Shown in pieces: positions 54,753 to 63,086 of a stretch of DNA of 64,000 bases (positions are counted from its first letter, which is position 1; each line of letters begins with the position of its first letter). A program made the translations under genes and the position numbers. Source of the stretch: Paludibacter sp. GTDB taxonomy: Bacteria; Bacteroidota; Bacteroidia; Bacteroidales; Paludibacteraceae. The notes below the pieces were generated by a model that was not told where the DNA came from, ran no database searches, and saw only the letters and a program-made list of their open reading frames with translations. Location of the stretch: assembly GCA_031292575.1 (NCBI GenBank), contig JARLGX010000035.1:62001-126000 (forward strand), in the 5' to 3' direction.

Positions 54753-54772
54753 ACCTCTAACCCCTAAAGGGA
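54753..54772 (-). repeat. Dispersed palindromic repeat, copy 4
   Basis: Reverse orientation (ACCTCTAACCCCTAAAGGGA), 16 nt upstream of the small winged-helix gene's ATG. Confidence 0.75.
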
Positions 54773-54810
54773 AATAGAGAAGTTATTATATTTGACCCAT
54801 TGACTCTTGC

Positions 54811-54833
54811 TCCCTTTTAGGAGTTGGGGGTCA
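54811..54833 (+). repeat. Dispersed palindromic repeat, copy 5 (supplies the tyrA stop codon)
   Basis: TCCCTTTTAGGAGTTGGGGG then TCA. Read on the minus strand the final bases are TGA, the stop codon of the tyrA-like gene. Confidence 0.8.
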
Positions 54834-55604
54834 TTCGATGTTCTTTCTCACTTTTTTCAAAAAAGTCTGCATTCGGTCAGTATCTTTATTTTCGATAATG
54901 TCAAGCAAGACCTTCAGTTCTGCACGGATGTTTTCTACTTGTTTGGGCGTGTTAGGGTTGAAAAGAATTTCGGTCAACAAATAATCGTCCTCCGACAACA
55001 ATCCTTTGGCAATATCCATGTGGCGTTTAAAAGTTGTTCCGGGAGCTTCCTGCGGTTTCATTACCGACGCAAATACCAACGTGGATGCAAATGGTATGGA
55101 AAGTGAATAGGCAATTGTTTCGTCATGCTCATCAAAACTATATTCAAAAATTTTCAATTTCAACGACCCGTATAAATCTTTGAAAAACGCCTTGCCCATA
55201 TGGTCCGATTCCGAAATAATAATGGCACTTTGCGTACTCAGATTATCGAGTGTGGCAAAGGTAGGTCCGAACATTGGATGGGTAGAAACATAACGCATAC
55301 CGGTGCTTTCGTAATAGCTCTGCAAGCCGGTTTTTACCGAAGCAATATCTGAAATGATACAACTTTTTGGCAAATAAGGCAACACTGTCTGAAAAGCCTC
55401 GATGGTAAATTTCAAGGTCACACAGTTGATAACCAGCTCCGGCTCAAAGGCACGAACTTCTTCGTAAGTGGTCATCCGATAAGTATTGAACACGAAACGC
55501 AACCGTGTCGGATCAGTATCGAACAAAGCTACTTCGTGCTGAATGCACAATACGTCGGTAAGGAATGTGCCCATTTTTCCGGCACCAAGAACTAATATCT
55601 TCAT
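54831..55604 (-). CDS. tyrA: Prephenate dehydrogenase
   Basis: 257-residue NAD(P)-dependent enzyme of tyrosine synthesis. Rossmann motif VLGAGKMGTFLTDVL at the N-terminus, then LVINCVTLKFTIEAFQ, SDIASVKTGL and the family signature STHPMFGPTFATLD, followed by a helical C-terminal dimerisation domain. No ACT or chorismate mutase domain is fused. It lies between two dispersed repeats, one providing its stop codon and one 7 nt upstream of its start. Confidence 0.9.
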   Translation of the reverse strand: MKILVLGAGKMGTFLTDVLCIQHEVALFDTDPTRLRFVFNTYRMTTYEEVRAFEPELVINCVTLKFTIEAFQTVLPYLPKSCIISDIASVKTGLQSYYESTGMRYVSTHPMFGPTFATLDNLSTQSAIIISESDHMGKAFFKDLYGSLKLKIFEYSFDEHDETIAYSLSIPFASTLVFASVMKPQEAPGTTFKRHMDIAKGLLSEDDYLLTEILFNPNTPKQVENIRAELKVLLDIIENKDTDRMQTFLKKVRKNIE

Positions 55605-55610
55605 AAATTA

Positions 55611-55634
55611 TGACCCCTAACCCCTAAAGGGGAA
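55611..55634 (-). repeat. Dispersed palindromic repeat, copy 6 (just before the tyrA start)
   Basis: TGACCCCTAACCCCTAAAGG then GGAA on the plus strand. In the sense of tyrA it reads TTCCCCTTTAGGGG then TTAGGGGTCA, 6-7 nt before the ATG: one of the closest copies to consensus. Confidence 0.85.
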
Positions 55635-55712
55635 CTTGAGGATAGTGTATTTTATAAATAATGTGCAAAGGTAGTAATTTGAAACGATTTCTTTTTATTT
55701 AATAAGACAAAA

Positions 55713-55735
55713 TCCCCCTTTAGGGGTTAGGGGTC
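55713..55735 (+). repeat. Dispersed palindromic repeat, copy 7 (supplies the ampG C-terminus and stop)
   Basis: TCCCCCTTTAGGGG then TTAGGGGTC. On the minus strand it encodes the final residues T-P-N-P and the TAA stop of the AmpG-like protein. Confidence 0.85.
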
Positions 55736-57000
55736 TTCTTCCCATAGTTCTCATCAATTTTCATAAATGGAATAACAGCCAAAGTTGGAATAGCACAAAT
55801 CAATATCCAGATAAAGAAATGCTGGTACCCGAATAAACTCTGTATCCAGCCCGCTATCATGCCAGGGAGCATCATTCCCAGTGCCATAAATCCCGTACAA
55901 ATGGCATAATGAGCTGTTTTGTGCTCGCCATCGGCAAAGTAAATCATATAAAGCATATAGGCAGTGAACCCAAAACCGTAACCGAATTGCTCCACGGCAA
56001 CGGCAATATTAATCAGTATAAAGCTCGTTGGTAAAAACCACGACAGGTATAAATAAGCCAAATGAGGAAGCGTAATGCTCAGCGCCATAGGCCAGATCCA
56101 GTACTTCAGTCCTTTGCGGGAAGCCGCAATTCCACCGACAATTCCACCCAACGTGAGAGCTATCACGCCGACAGTTCCATAGACCAATCCTACTTGCTCG
56201 GTAGTAAGTCCCAAACCGCCAATGTTACGGGCATCGAGTAGAAACGGTGCTGCCATTTTTACCAACATAGCTTCACCAAGTCGGTAAAGTAGCAGAAAAA
56301 CAATAGCTAAAACGATTCCTTTCTTCTGAAAAAAAGAGGCAAAAGTCAATCCGAATTCTCTGAAAATATCTTTAGCGCTACCTCCTGTTTTGGTAGTGTC
56401 TGACTTAGGACGAGGCAAAATAAAGCGGTGATATAGAAAAAATAAAACAAATAATCCCGCCAAAATAAAGAATGTAACACTCCATGCAAGTCGGATTTTT
56501 CCCGTATGTTGTTCTAAATAACCTGCAATAATAACAAATAGACCCTGACCGGAAAGCATGGCTAAGCGGTAAAAGGTACTGCGGATACCAACAAAAAACG
56601 ATTGTTCCGAGCTATCCAACGCCAGCATATAAAAACCATCAGCGGCAATATCGTGCGTGGCAGAACTAAATCCTATAATCCATAAAATTGCCAATGTTGC
56701 TTTGAAAAAAAATGGCATTGGGATAAGAAAAGCTACAGCAGTTAATCCGGCGCTTATTAATAACTGCATAGTAATAATCCACCAGCGTTTAGTTTTAATA
56801 ATATCTACAAATGGACTCCAGAATGGTTTTATTACCCATGGTAAATATAGTAAGCTTGTAAAAAATGTAATGTCGGTATTAGAAACGCCTAACCGTTTAT
56901 ACATAGTGGTGGAAAAAGCTGTAGCAACGACCACATACGGAAGTCCCTCTGCAAAGTAGAGCGTTGGTATCCATGTCCAGGGGAATTTATTTTTTATCAT
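55720..57000 (-). CDS. ampG: AmpG-like muropeptide permease (MFS)
   Basis: 426-residue inner-membrane transporter with 12 predicted helices. FPWTWIPTLYFAEGLPYVVV, WVIKPFWSPFVDIIKTKRWW and SSATHDIAADGFYMLAL are hallmarks of the AmpG branch, which imports anhydro-muropeptides for recycling. The neighbours (SpoIID, BadF-type kinase, wall-related proteins) agree. Its last four residues and stop codon come from a dispersed repeat. Its start is 39 nt after the spoIID stop, same strand. Confidence 0.92.
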   Translation of the reverse strand: MIKNKFPWTWIPTLYFAEGLPYVVVATAFSTTMYKRLGVSNTDITFFTSLLYLPWVIKPFWSPFVDIIKTKRWWIITMQLLISAGLTAVAFLIPMPFFFKATLAILWIIGFSSATHDIAADGFYMLALDSSEQSFFVGIRSTFYRLAMLSGQGLFVIIAGYLEQHTGKIRLAWSVTFFILAGLFVLFFLYHRFILPRPKSDTTKTGGSAKDIFREFGLTFASFFQKKGIVLAIVFLLLYRLGEAMLVKMAAPFLLDARNIGGLGLTTEQVGLVYGTVGVIALTLGGIVGGIAASRKGLKYWIWPMALSITLPHLAYLYLSWFLPTSFILINIAVAVEQFGYGFGFTAYMLYMIYFADGEHKTAHYAICTGFMALGMMLPGMIAGWIQSLFGYQHFFIWILICAIPTLAVIPFMKIDENYGKKTPNP

Positions 57001-57026
57001 ATAATTTGCGTAGGGGTTGAATTATT

Positions 57027-57048
57027 TCCCCTTTATGGGTTAGGGGTA
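57027..57048 (+). repeat. Dispersed palindromic repeat, copy 8 (supplies the spoIID stop)
   Basis: TTCCCCTTTATGGGTTAGGGG then TA. On the minus strand the TAA within CCCCTAACCC ends the SpoIID-like protein after Tyr-Pro. Confidence 0.8.
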
Positions 57049-58371
57049 TATCTTTTTCAATTCCGCTCCCCTGAAATAATGCAATAAAATTTCATTGTAA
57101 TGAAATCCTTTTTCGCCCATCACGGCAGCACCAATCTGACAAAGTCCCACGCCATGACCCCAACCGGCTCCGGTGAGTGTAAAGTGTTGGGGTATATCGT
57201 CAACAACATCCGATTTATCCACCACAAAAGCGGAACTGTACAGATGCGAGTTGGAGAGCCATTTGCGGATTTCCAGTTCTTTGCCTACTATAATTACTTT
57301 TTTTGTGCCGATAATTTGTAGTTCAATAATGCGTCCCGATTCGCCTCGTTTCATCGGAATTAAATCAATGATTTCTCCAAAATCAATACCCGAACGACGA
57401 GCCAGCAGTTCAGAAATTTCAGCCTGAGTGTATTCTACTTTCCAGCGATAGAAATCGGTTGTTTCCTGATCGTAATTATTCAGCACCTGAGCCAATACTT
57501 TTTTGTCGGTTGTGTTGCAGTAGGCGGCGGGCGATTTGCGTATCCATTTTTCAGCATTCGCTTCCACGGTCAAATCAAGTTCGAAACCTGTCGGTGTCTC
57601 GTTGTTATCAATCACCGGAATTAAATACGGATGACGTTCCGGTGCCCAGCAATTCTCGAATGCTTCAGTGATGCCACCACACGATTTGGAAAATCGCGCA
57701 TCACAAATTCTACCTTCGTACATAAGTACTTCGCCACGCGTTGCTTCAATAGCTTTTTCAACGGCAGCTGTGGAGGCACGGGTAATTCCCTGGTAGCGCT
57801 GACAATGATCGTCGGCACAAACATCAAAACTGGTATGGGCATTGCGCTCGTAATATTTGATAATTTGTTGCAGATTTCGTAGAGACAACCCATGCGTTTC
57901 TTTATTGTTTGTGGGTATTATGGGATTTATTATCGGGTTCAACAACCAACTGCGCGAAATAACCGCGTGCGCTTTTAATAATTCCAGCGAGGCAGTGGCG
58001 CTCATTTCGCTGGAAATTACACTGGTGAGGTAATCTTCAACCGTGATTAAGTTAATGGCTGTTAGTCTGAAATCTTTAATGATAAATTCTAATTCGCCTT
58101 TGAATCGTTGATTCTCGGTACGTTCCCAATGGAAACCGATACCAATCGATACGTTTTTCAACTCAAACGAACATTCATCACTTAATGGTTCAAATGAAAG
58201 ATTATCTAATAATTCACCATCGAACAAGATTTTTCCTTTACGAAAAATCGCAACTTTTTTTCCAGGCTGGTAAATGCGTCCGTTTGAGGCAAAAAACAGT
58301 CCATTTAAAACAAAAATAATCTGAGATGACGATAGGATACCGACATGAATGGTGGGTTCTGTGTTGTTCAT
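57040..58371 (-). CDS. spoIID: SpoIID/LytB-domain protein
   Basis: 443-residue protein. The SpoIID domain is clear from about 110: VEDYLTSVISSEMSATASLE, LLKAHAVISRSWLLNP, ADDHCQRYQGITRASTAAVE, GRICDARFSKSCGGITEAFE and the C-terminal GAGWGHGVGLCQIGAAVMGE. In Bacillus SpoIID is a peptidoglycan lytic transglycosylase acting on denuded glycan. In Bacteroidota it occurs without sporulation, probably in wall turnover. I see no signal peptide, so export is uncertain. It starts 1 nt after the stop of the HTH gene, indicating coupling. Confidence 0.92.
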   Translation of the reverse strand: MNNTEPTIHVGILSSSQIIFVLNGLFFASNGRIYQPGKKVAIFRKGKILFDGELLDNLSFEPLSDECSFELKNVSIGIGFHWERTENQRFKGELEFIIKDFRLTAINLITVEDYLTSVISSEMSATASLELLKAHAVISRSWLLNPIINPIIPTNNKETHGLSLRNLQQIIKYYERNAHTSFDVCADDHCQRYQGITRASTAAVEKAIEATRGEVLMYEGRICDARFSKSCGGITEAFENCWAPERHPYLIPVIDNNETPTGFELDLTVEANAEKWIRKSPAAYCNTTDKKVLAQVLNNYDQETTDFYRWKVEYTQAEISELLARRSGIDFGEIIDLIPMKRGESGRIIELQIIGTKKVIIVGKELEIRKWLSNSHLYSSAFVVDKSDVVDDIPQHFTLTGAGWGHGVGLCQIGAAVMGEKGFHYNEILLHYFRGAELKKIYP

Positions 58372-58372
58372 A

Positions 58373-58732
58373 TTATTTTCCTACAATATTTTTATATACG
58401 CCTAATTCAATATTCAAATTTTGGAGTTCCTTTTGAAGAGTTTCTACTTGTTCTTGTAACTTTTTCTCGCGCAAGCTGATGTATTCAACCGACAATTGTT
58501 CTCCTAACTCAGCTACAAAATTATGTTTCAGTGCCAGACTTATTTTCCACAGTATACCCAGTTGCAATGACTGACTTTCAAAATATTGAAATACACTTGA
58601 TCCGCTTACACCCAGTTGACGTGCTAATTCCGCACAATTTACCGCATGTTTTGTGAAATATTCTTTCAATACATTGCCATTATGCGGATACGGATTTGTA
58701 GGTTGTAGTTTATGTTTTTTTCTATCATCCAT
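58373..58732 (-). CDS. Small HTH protein with C-terminal coiled coil
   Basis: 119 residues: an XRE-like helix-turn-helix (VLKEYFTKHAVNCAELARQL then GVSGSSVFQYFESQSLQLGI, about 22-60) followed by a coiled coil (EKKLQEQVETLQKELQNLNI). It is the first gene of the HTH-spoIID-ampG run and may regulate it. The AT-rich repeats upstream are candidate binding sites. Confidence 0.75.
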   Translation of the reverse strand: MDDRKKHKLQPTNPYPHNGNVLKEYFTKHAVNCAELARQLGVSGSSVFQYFESQSLQLGILWKISLALKHNFVAELGEQLSVEYISLREKKLQEQVETLQKELQNLNIELGVYKNIVGK

Positions 58733-58752
58733 ATTTATCGTTTTATTTTGTG

Positions 58753-58760
58753 CAAATATA
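58753..58760 (-). promoter_or_regulatory. -7 box of the HTH-spoIID-ampG run
   Basis: Minus-strand TATATTTG about 21 nt upstream of the HTH gene's ATG; the -33 region is AT-rich and not clear. Confidence 0.5.
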
Positions 58761-58978
58761 CATATAATTCCGAATAATTTATATAATATATTAGTATAAT
58801 ACTTAATTATTTATGTAAATAGCTATGTTATATTTATATTATACTTAAACGTTTTACTAAAAAACATACTTGTATTAATAATATATTTAAAATATATAGT
58901 AAAATACATAGTAATTTAAGTATAATACATAGTTATAGTAGTAATATACATATATAAAATAGTAAAATACTATTATTT
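58761..58978. other. Extremely AT-rich intergenic island with short repeats
   Basis: About 90 percent A+T by eye. Repeated words include TAGTATAATAC, ATAGTAAAATAC (twice) and the inverted pair ATTATACTTAAA / TTTAAGTATAAT (58837-58848 and 58915-58926). It lies directly upstream of the HTH gene's promoter. No coding capacity. Confidence 0.6.
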
Positions 58979-59878
58979 CTAAGTATTGCTTACCTGTTCG
59001 AATATACTTACCACATCATCTTTGGTAATTCGGTCGAAATGGCTCTGGATAGGAGTGATAAGGATGCCACCCATTTCCACAGTGGCAGGGCTTACGAGCA
59101 GCTGTAGATTGCCTTCGGCGGTATATTGCCACGGACGGAAGACTTTGCGGGGAATCACGTAGGTAAACCATTTATCGTTTTCGAAAGTGCATACGATATT
59201 CATCATGGGTTCAACTCCGTCATCGGTTTGGAAGAATGAATACAACTTTTCGAACGCATCTACTGCCGCTTCAATATTGATAGACTCGATGCAATAAACT
59301 GTTCGTAAATAATTATTCAGTTTGGAGAGCTGAAAAGTTGCTGATTCTACCAGCACTTCGGCCTGAGTTGCTTTTAGTCGTTTGTAATCATTTACGAGTG
59401 GCAGAAAATCTTTCGTTCCGGCCTGAAAATGCATATGATCAGGGGCGGATGCACCACATTTCGGACCGTTATAAAAAATCAGGTAATCGTCCAACGTTTT
59501 GGCAAGCATAAGCATGTCAGTAAAATACGGTAGAATTTGTTGGTCTACATGTTCTTTTCGCGGAATGGTAAAATGCTCGGGAAAAATAGGGAAGGGGTTG
59601 ACCAAAACCAGGTAATCGCCGGCTTCCACACTTTTTTGTTCGGCAGGACGGTTTTCGGTACACAAAAAACATTTGCGTGCGGTAATGGTTTTTGCATCTA
59701 CCTTGGCGCCCGATGACACAATACGTGCCGGGTTGAACTGAACAATTACTTCGAAGTTATTGAATGTGAAAGATTTTGTTTGCACAGATTTTAATCCGGC
59801 ATAATTCACACGGGCAAGTTCCCAATTGGAAACCTGCTCGTGAAAAAGGGATTTTATCTCATGATTGAGTTTGATCAT
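58979..59878 (-). CDS. DUF4922 / HIT-like nucleotidyltransferase-type protein
   Basis: 299 residues. KCFLCTENRPAEQ (a Cys pair) and LVLVNPFPIFPEHFTIPRKE, then SAPDHMHFQAG, fit the HIT/GalT-like superfamily, near ATP adenylyltransferase and GDP-hexose phosphorylase. The single H-M-H-F-Q-A element replaces the classical H-x-H-x-H. I believe this is the Bacteroidota family DUF4922; the substrate is unknown. It lies 11 nt after the outer-membrane protein gene, same strand, and near SpoIID and GT genes. Confidence 0.8.
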   Translation of the reverse strand: MIKLNHEIKSLFHEQVSNWELARVNYAGLKSVQTKSFTFNNFEVIVQFNPARIVSSGAKVDAKTITARKCFLCTENRPAEQKSVEAGDYLVLVNPFPIFPEHFTIPRKEHVDQQILPYFTDMLMLAKTLDDYLIFYNGPKCGASAPDHMHFQAGTKDFLPLVNDYKRLKATQAEVLVESATFQLSKLNNYLRTVYCIESINIEAAVDAFEKLYSFFQTDDGVEPMMNIVCTFENDKWFTYVIPRKVFRPWQYTAEGNLQLLVSPATVEMGGILITPIQSHFDRITKDDVVSIFEQVSNT

Positions 59879-59889
59879 TTGAAAAATAC

Positions 59890-61302
59890 TTAGAAAAATG
59901 AATAGCTAATACCGCCATTAAATCCTCCATATAAATTATTATAACTAGTAGAATAGTAATTTATGTAATTGTTTGTTAAATTAGCTCCTAAAGATAACCG
60001 TAACTGTGGAGATAAATAATAATATGCATTAAATTGGATATTGGAATTGGAATTGAATAACTTATAAAAATTAATCGTATTTTTGCTAAGATCTTTAAAA
60101 TTGTCTAATTGAAAATTTTGAGAAATAGATGCTGTAAAATAAGTCCGGGTGCTTGGATAGTATCCTAAAGTATAATTCCCGAGGAGATTAACCATACCAA
60201 CTGTGCTTCTGGTTGTTCCATTATAGATAGGAGCAAAGTATTGACCCTTGTAGTTGTTCGTATTGTAACTTCCATTTAAAGTAGCTATTACCGAATGTTG
60301 CCAGTTCAGTTTCACCGGTTTTTCGTAAGTATAGGTCAGGGCTAATCCTCCGTTTAATCCATTTTGATTTGTCATATTTCGAGTCAGAGAATCAATAGAA
60401 TTGTTTTTTGTATAATACCAATTCAACGATGGAGAAAAGCTGATTTCAAAAGACTGTCCTGATTTTCTGCTATACAATGCTCCATATTGCCAGTTGTCGT
60501 ACAAAGACGTAAAATAGGGAGCACCAGATTTATCAAGTAACTTATTGCTGACAAAAAACGAATCGACTGCACTGATTTCGTCCATTAAATGTATTCGGGC
60601 ATCGAGAAAACGTTTGTTTTTTACTCGCGAAATAAGTTGCGAGAGTTGAAAAATCTCTGCATTTTGTAAGTGGCGAGTCAAAACTCCTCTTTTCGATAGA
60701 TCATCTAAAATGTAAATGGCTTGACGAGCATCTTCCACTGACTCTATTCTACCAATACCAACACCAATTGTAGGATTAATATTCAGTTTATAATTGTTAT
60801 TGTAATTTTTGGAACTAATTGAATTTATTACTAATGCACTATTATTAAGATTCACTTGAATATTAGAGGTAATTCCCACTAAAAGATAGTTGTTTGAAGA
60901 GTTATAGAAGCGTGATGTATAACTTAGATTAAGATAGTTGGAAGTTTGCGAATTACTATTTGAATTCCCTTGATTTAGAACTCCATTGGCATCATAACTG
61001 CCGGAAAAGGTTCCGTTTAGTTGCAATTGTGATACCCGTTGACGGGTGTTGGTATAGGTAATGAAATTAGGTGTTATTGTTCCTCCTAAGTGAGTTGAGT
61101 AAGTTGTTGTAAGTGTATCAACTTTAGTACTTAAACTATTAAAAGAATTATTGGTGCTGAACGATAAGTCCAACTGATTTCGCACAATATCAGGCGTATA
61201 ATATTTGCTAATGTCATAGTTGTACTCTTGGGCGGAAGCATTAAAGGATATTGTTCCACAGAAAAAACAAAAAATAAAACCCGCAATGAATGTCTTTTTC
61301 AT
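59890..61302 (-). CDS. Putative outer-membrane beta-barrel protein, unknown family
   Basis: 470 residues with a signal peptide (about 1-24, ending NASAQ), then Asn/Ser/Tyr-rich alternating strands (RQLDLSFSTNNSFNSLSTKV, YLNLSYTSRFYNSSNNYLLV), a helical stretch near 195-250 (DDLSKRGVLTRHLQNAEIFQ), and further barrel strands ending GGISYSFF with a C-terminal Phe. I do not recognise the family. Promoter box TACTTTTG (61334-61341, minus) is 31 nt upstream. Followed closely by DUF4922, so probably an operon. Confidence 0.75.
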   Translation of the reverse strand: MKKTFIAGFIFCFFCGTISFNASAQEYNYDISKYYTPDIVRNQLDLSFSTNNSFNSLSTKVDTLTTTYSTHLGGTITPNFITYTNTRQRVSQLQLNGTFSGSYDANGVLNQGNSNSNSQTSNYLNLSYTSRFYNSSNNYLLVGITSNIQVNLNNSALVINSISSKNYNNNYKLNINPTIGVGIGRIESVEDARQAIYILDDLSKRGVLTRHLQNAEIFQLSQLISRVKNKRFLDARIHLMDEISAVDSFFVSNKLLDKSGAPYFTSLYDNWQYGALYSRKSGQSFEISFSPSLNWYYTKNNSIDSLTRNMTNQNGLNGGLALTYTYEKPVKLNWQHSVIATLNGSYNTNNYKGQYFAPIYNGTTRSTVGMVNLLGNYTLGYYPSTRTYFTASISQNFQLDNFKDLSKNTINFYKLFNSNSNIQFNAYYYLSPQLRLSLGANLTNNYINYYSTSYNNLYGGFNGGISYSFF

Positions 61303-61436
61303 AATACTTAATTTTTGATTATGTTTTGGTTTACAAAAGTAATTAAGTAAAATTAAAAAAACGAAATAAATATATAGTATTACGTTTGTTTAATACAATA
61401 AAGTTATTGATAAATATCGGATGGCAAAGAATTAAG

Positions 61437-62948
61437 CTAATAAGAAATTGAGTTTTTTCTTGCCTTAAGCTCTATCGTTCGGATTTTATCTTTGTATAAA
61501 TTATTTACATTCATTTTTACTACATCAAGCGAAGCGTCCGAATTTTCATCCCAACGTCGACAGAGGTAAAGAGAAGTGAAAATACGGCCAATCTGATATT
61601 CGCGACTGATGCGTAACCCGAGGGCGTAATCCTCGCCATAACTTGTATTGGGCACTTTTATTTCACGAAGAACCGGTGTGTAGAAAGCGCGTGGAGCACC
61701 AAGTCCATTAATACGCAGTGCATTATTGCGACCGTTTTCGGGGGTCCATTCTTTGTGATCAATTAGTCCTGGCGGAATGGTTTCCATTTCAAAGTTAGTC
61801 ATGGTATACGAACCGATAACCATCGCGCAGTTTTGTTCGTAAAAAGCATCAACGATAGTTTGAAGCGTATTTTCATCCTGATACACATCGTCGCTATCCA
61901 GCTGAACGGCAAATTTTCCACAGGCTGAGTTGTTCAATCCCACGTTCCAGCATCCGCCTATACCAAGGTCATTGCGGTTCGGGATAATATGAATTACCCG
62001 ATTGTCCAGCGAAGCATATTTCTGAATTAATTCCGAGGTGCCATCAGTTGAAAAATTATCGATAATAATCAAATTAAATTCGAATGAAGTTTTCTGCATT
62101 AATACCGATTTAATGGCATCTTCCACTGTTTTTACACGGTTTCTAATAGGAATAATTACCGAAGCTTCCACCGGAAAATTACTTTCGTTGAATTCGATTT
62201 TCTTGAATTGCGGAGCTAAATATCCGCCAATTTTCTTTAAATGGTCGGTGCAGGCTGTTTCCATTTCCACTTGCACTGCACGGTTTTTGGGATCAACATA
62301 GTCAAATTGTTTTTCGCCGCTTTTTCTCGTGTCCGTTTCCACTTCGGCGTACAAAAATTCGTTTATATGCACCAGCTCCGCCTGTTGCGATACTTTCAAC
62401 CGTAAGTTATACAGTCCAGCAAATTGATAATTAACTGTGGTTTGGGCAACGGCTTTTTTCAGACAATCGGCGTTATAGAATAGCACCGAACCAAAATTGA
62501 AATCGTCGCGCAGGCTGCCTTCCTGATAATCAATCACAGGATGAATGGAACGAACGTCGTTTTTAATTTCCCAATAATCGGAATAAACAAGTCCGGCATG
62601 AGTATCTTCGGCAATGCTGAAAAAGCGTTCCAGAGCGTATTGTCCCAGATCAAGTGTGGTGTCTTTGGTGTAAATAAGCGTGTAAGGTGTGTCTGCTTTT
62701 CCGGCAATTTTGCAAATGGTTTCCCAACTTTGGAGAGAGTCAATTTTCAGCGTTTGGCAACCATCAATTTGTATGTTAGTTTCTTTTTTTACAAGGAGAT
62801 AAATGGTTTGAACGAGCGAAGACTGTTTAATTTGCTCAATGGTTTTGAGTGATTCAGCAGTGTCGCTACAAGCTAAGAAGCAATTGATGACCCCCAACCC
62901 TCTGAAGGGGGCTTTTGCCTCAGTGGAATTTGTCGGTTGAATATTCAT
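61437..62948 (-). CDS. Family 2 glycosyltransferase with repeat-encoded N-terminal segment
   Basis: 503 residues. The N-terminal half (about 20-250) is a degenerate GT-A-like domain (LIYTKDTTLDLGQYALERFF). The C-terminal half is a canonical GT2 domain: EASVIIPIRNRVKTVEDAIK, IIDNFSTDGTSELIQKYASL, NDLGIGGCWNVGLNNS, QLDSDDVYQ (D-x-D-D) and YGEDYALGLRISREYQ. The segment KAPFRGLGVI near residues 12-21 is encoded by a dispersed repeat, with no alternative start after it. The acceptor is unknown. No membrane helices, so a cytoplasmic enzyme. Confidence 0.85.
   Translation of the reverse strand: MNIQPTNSTEAKAPFRGLGVINCFLACSDTAESLKTIEQIKQSSLVQTIYLLVKKETNIQIDGCQTLKIDSLQSWETICKIAGKADTPYTLIYTKDTTLDLGQYALERFFSIAEDTHAGLVYSDYWEIKNDVRSIHPVIDYQEGSLRDDFNFGSVLFYNADCLKKAVAQTTVNYQFAGLYNLRLKVSQQAELVHINEFLYAEVETDTRKSGEKQFDYVDPKNRAVQVEMETACTDHLKKIGGYLAPQFKKIEFNESNFPVEASVIIPIRNRVKTVEDAIKSVLMQKTSFEFNLIIIDNFSTDGTSELIQKYASLDNRVIHIIPNRNDLGIGGCWNVGLNNSACGKFAVQLDSDDVYQDENTLQTIVDAFYEQNCAMVIGSYTMTNFEMETIPPGLIDHKEWTPENGRNNALRINGLGAPRAFYTPVLREIKVPNTSYGEDYALGLRISREYQIGRIFTSLYLCRRWDENSDASLDVVKMNVNNLYKDKIRTIELKARKNSISY
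62889..62912 (-). repeat. Dispersed palindromic repeat, copy 9 (inside the glycosyltransferase gene)
   Basis: Plus strand ACCCCCAACCCTCTGAAGGG then GGC. In the gene's sense it reads CCCCCTTCAGAGGGTTGGGG then GTC and encodes A-P-F-R-G-L-G-V. Confidence 0.8.
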
Positions 62949-62984
62949 TTATGGAGATTTTATTATTTATTCTATTTGGGTTGT

Positions 62985-63014
62985 CAAAAATACGACTAAA
63001 ATTCGAATTTTCAA
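62985..63014 (-). promoter_or_regulatory. Promoter of the glycosyltransferase gene
   Basis: Minus-strand TATTTTTG (62985-62992) with TTG (63012-63014) at 19-nt spacing, 37 nt before the ATG. Confidence 0.7.
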
Positions 63015-63050
63015 TTTAAAACCTCACTATGCTATTTTGAAAATTAGTCA

Positions 63051-63058
63051 TATCTTTG
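63051..63058 (+). promoter_or_regulatory. -7 box of the BadF-type kinase gene
   Basis: TATCTTTG 29 nt before the ATG at 63087. It fixes the start upstream of the translated repeat. Confidence 0.6.
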
Positions 63059-63086
63059 TGTCTGTTACAAGTAAAATTTAAATTAG

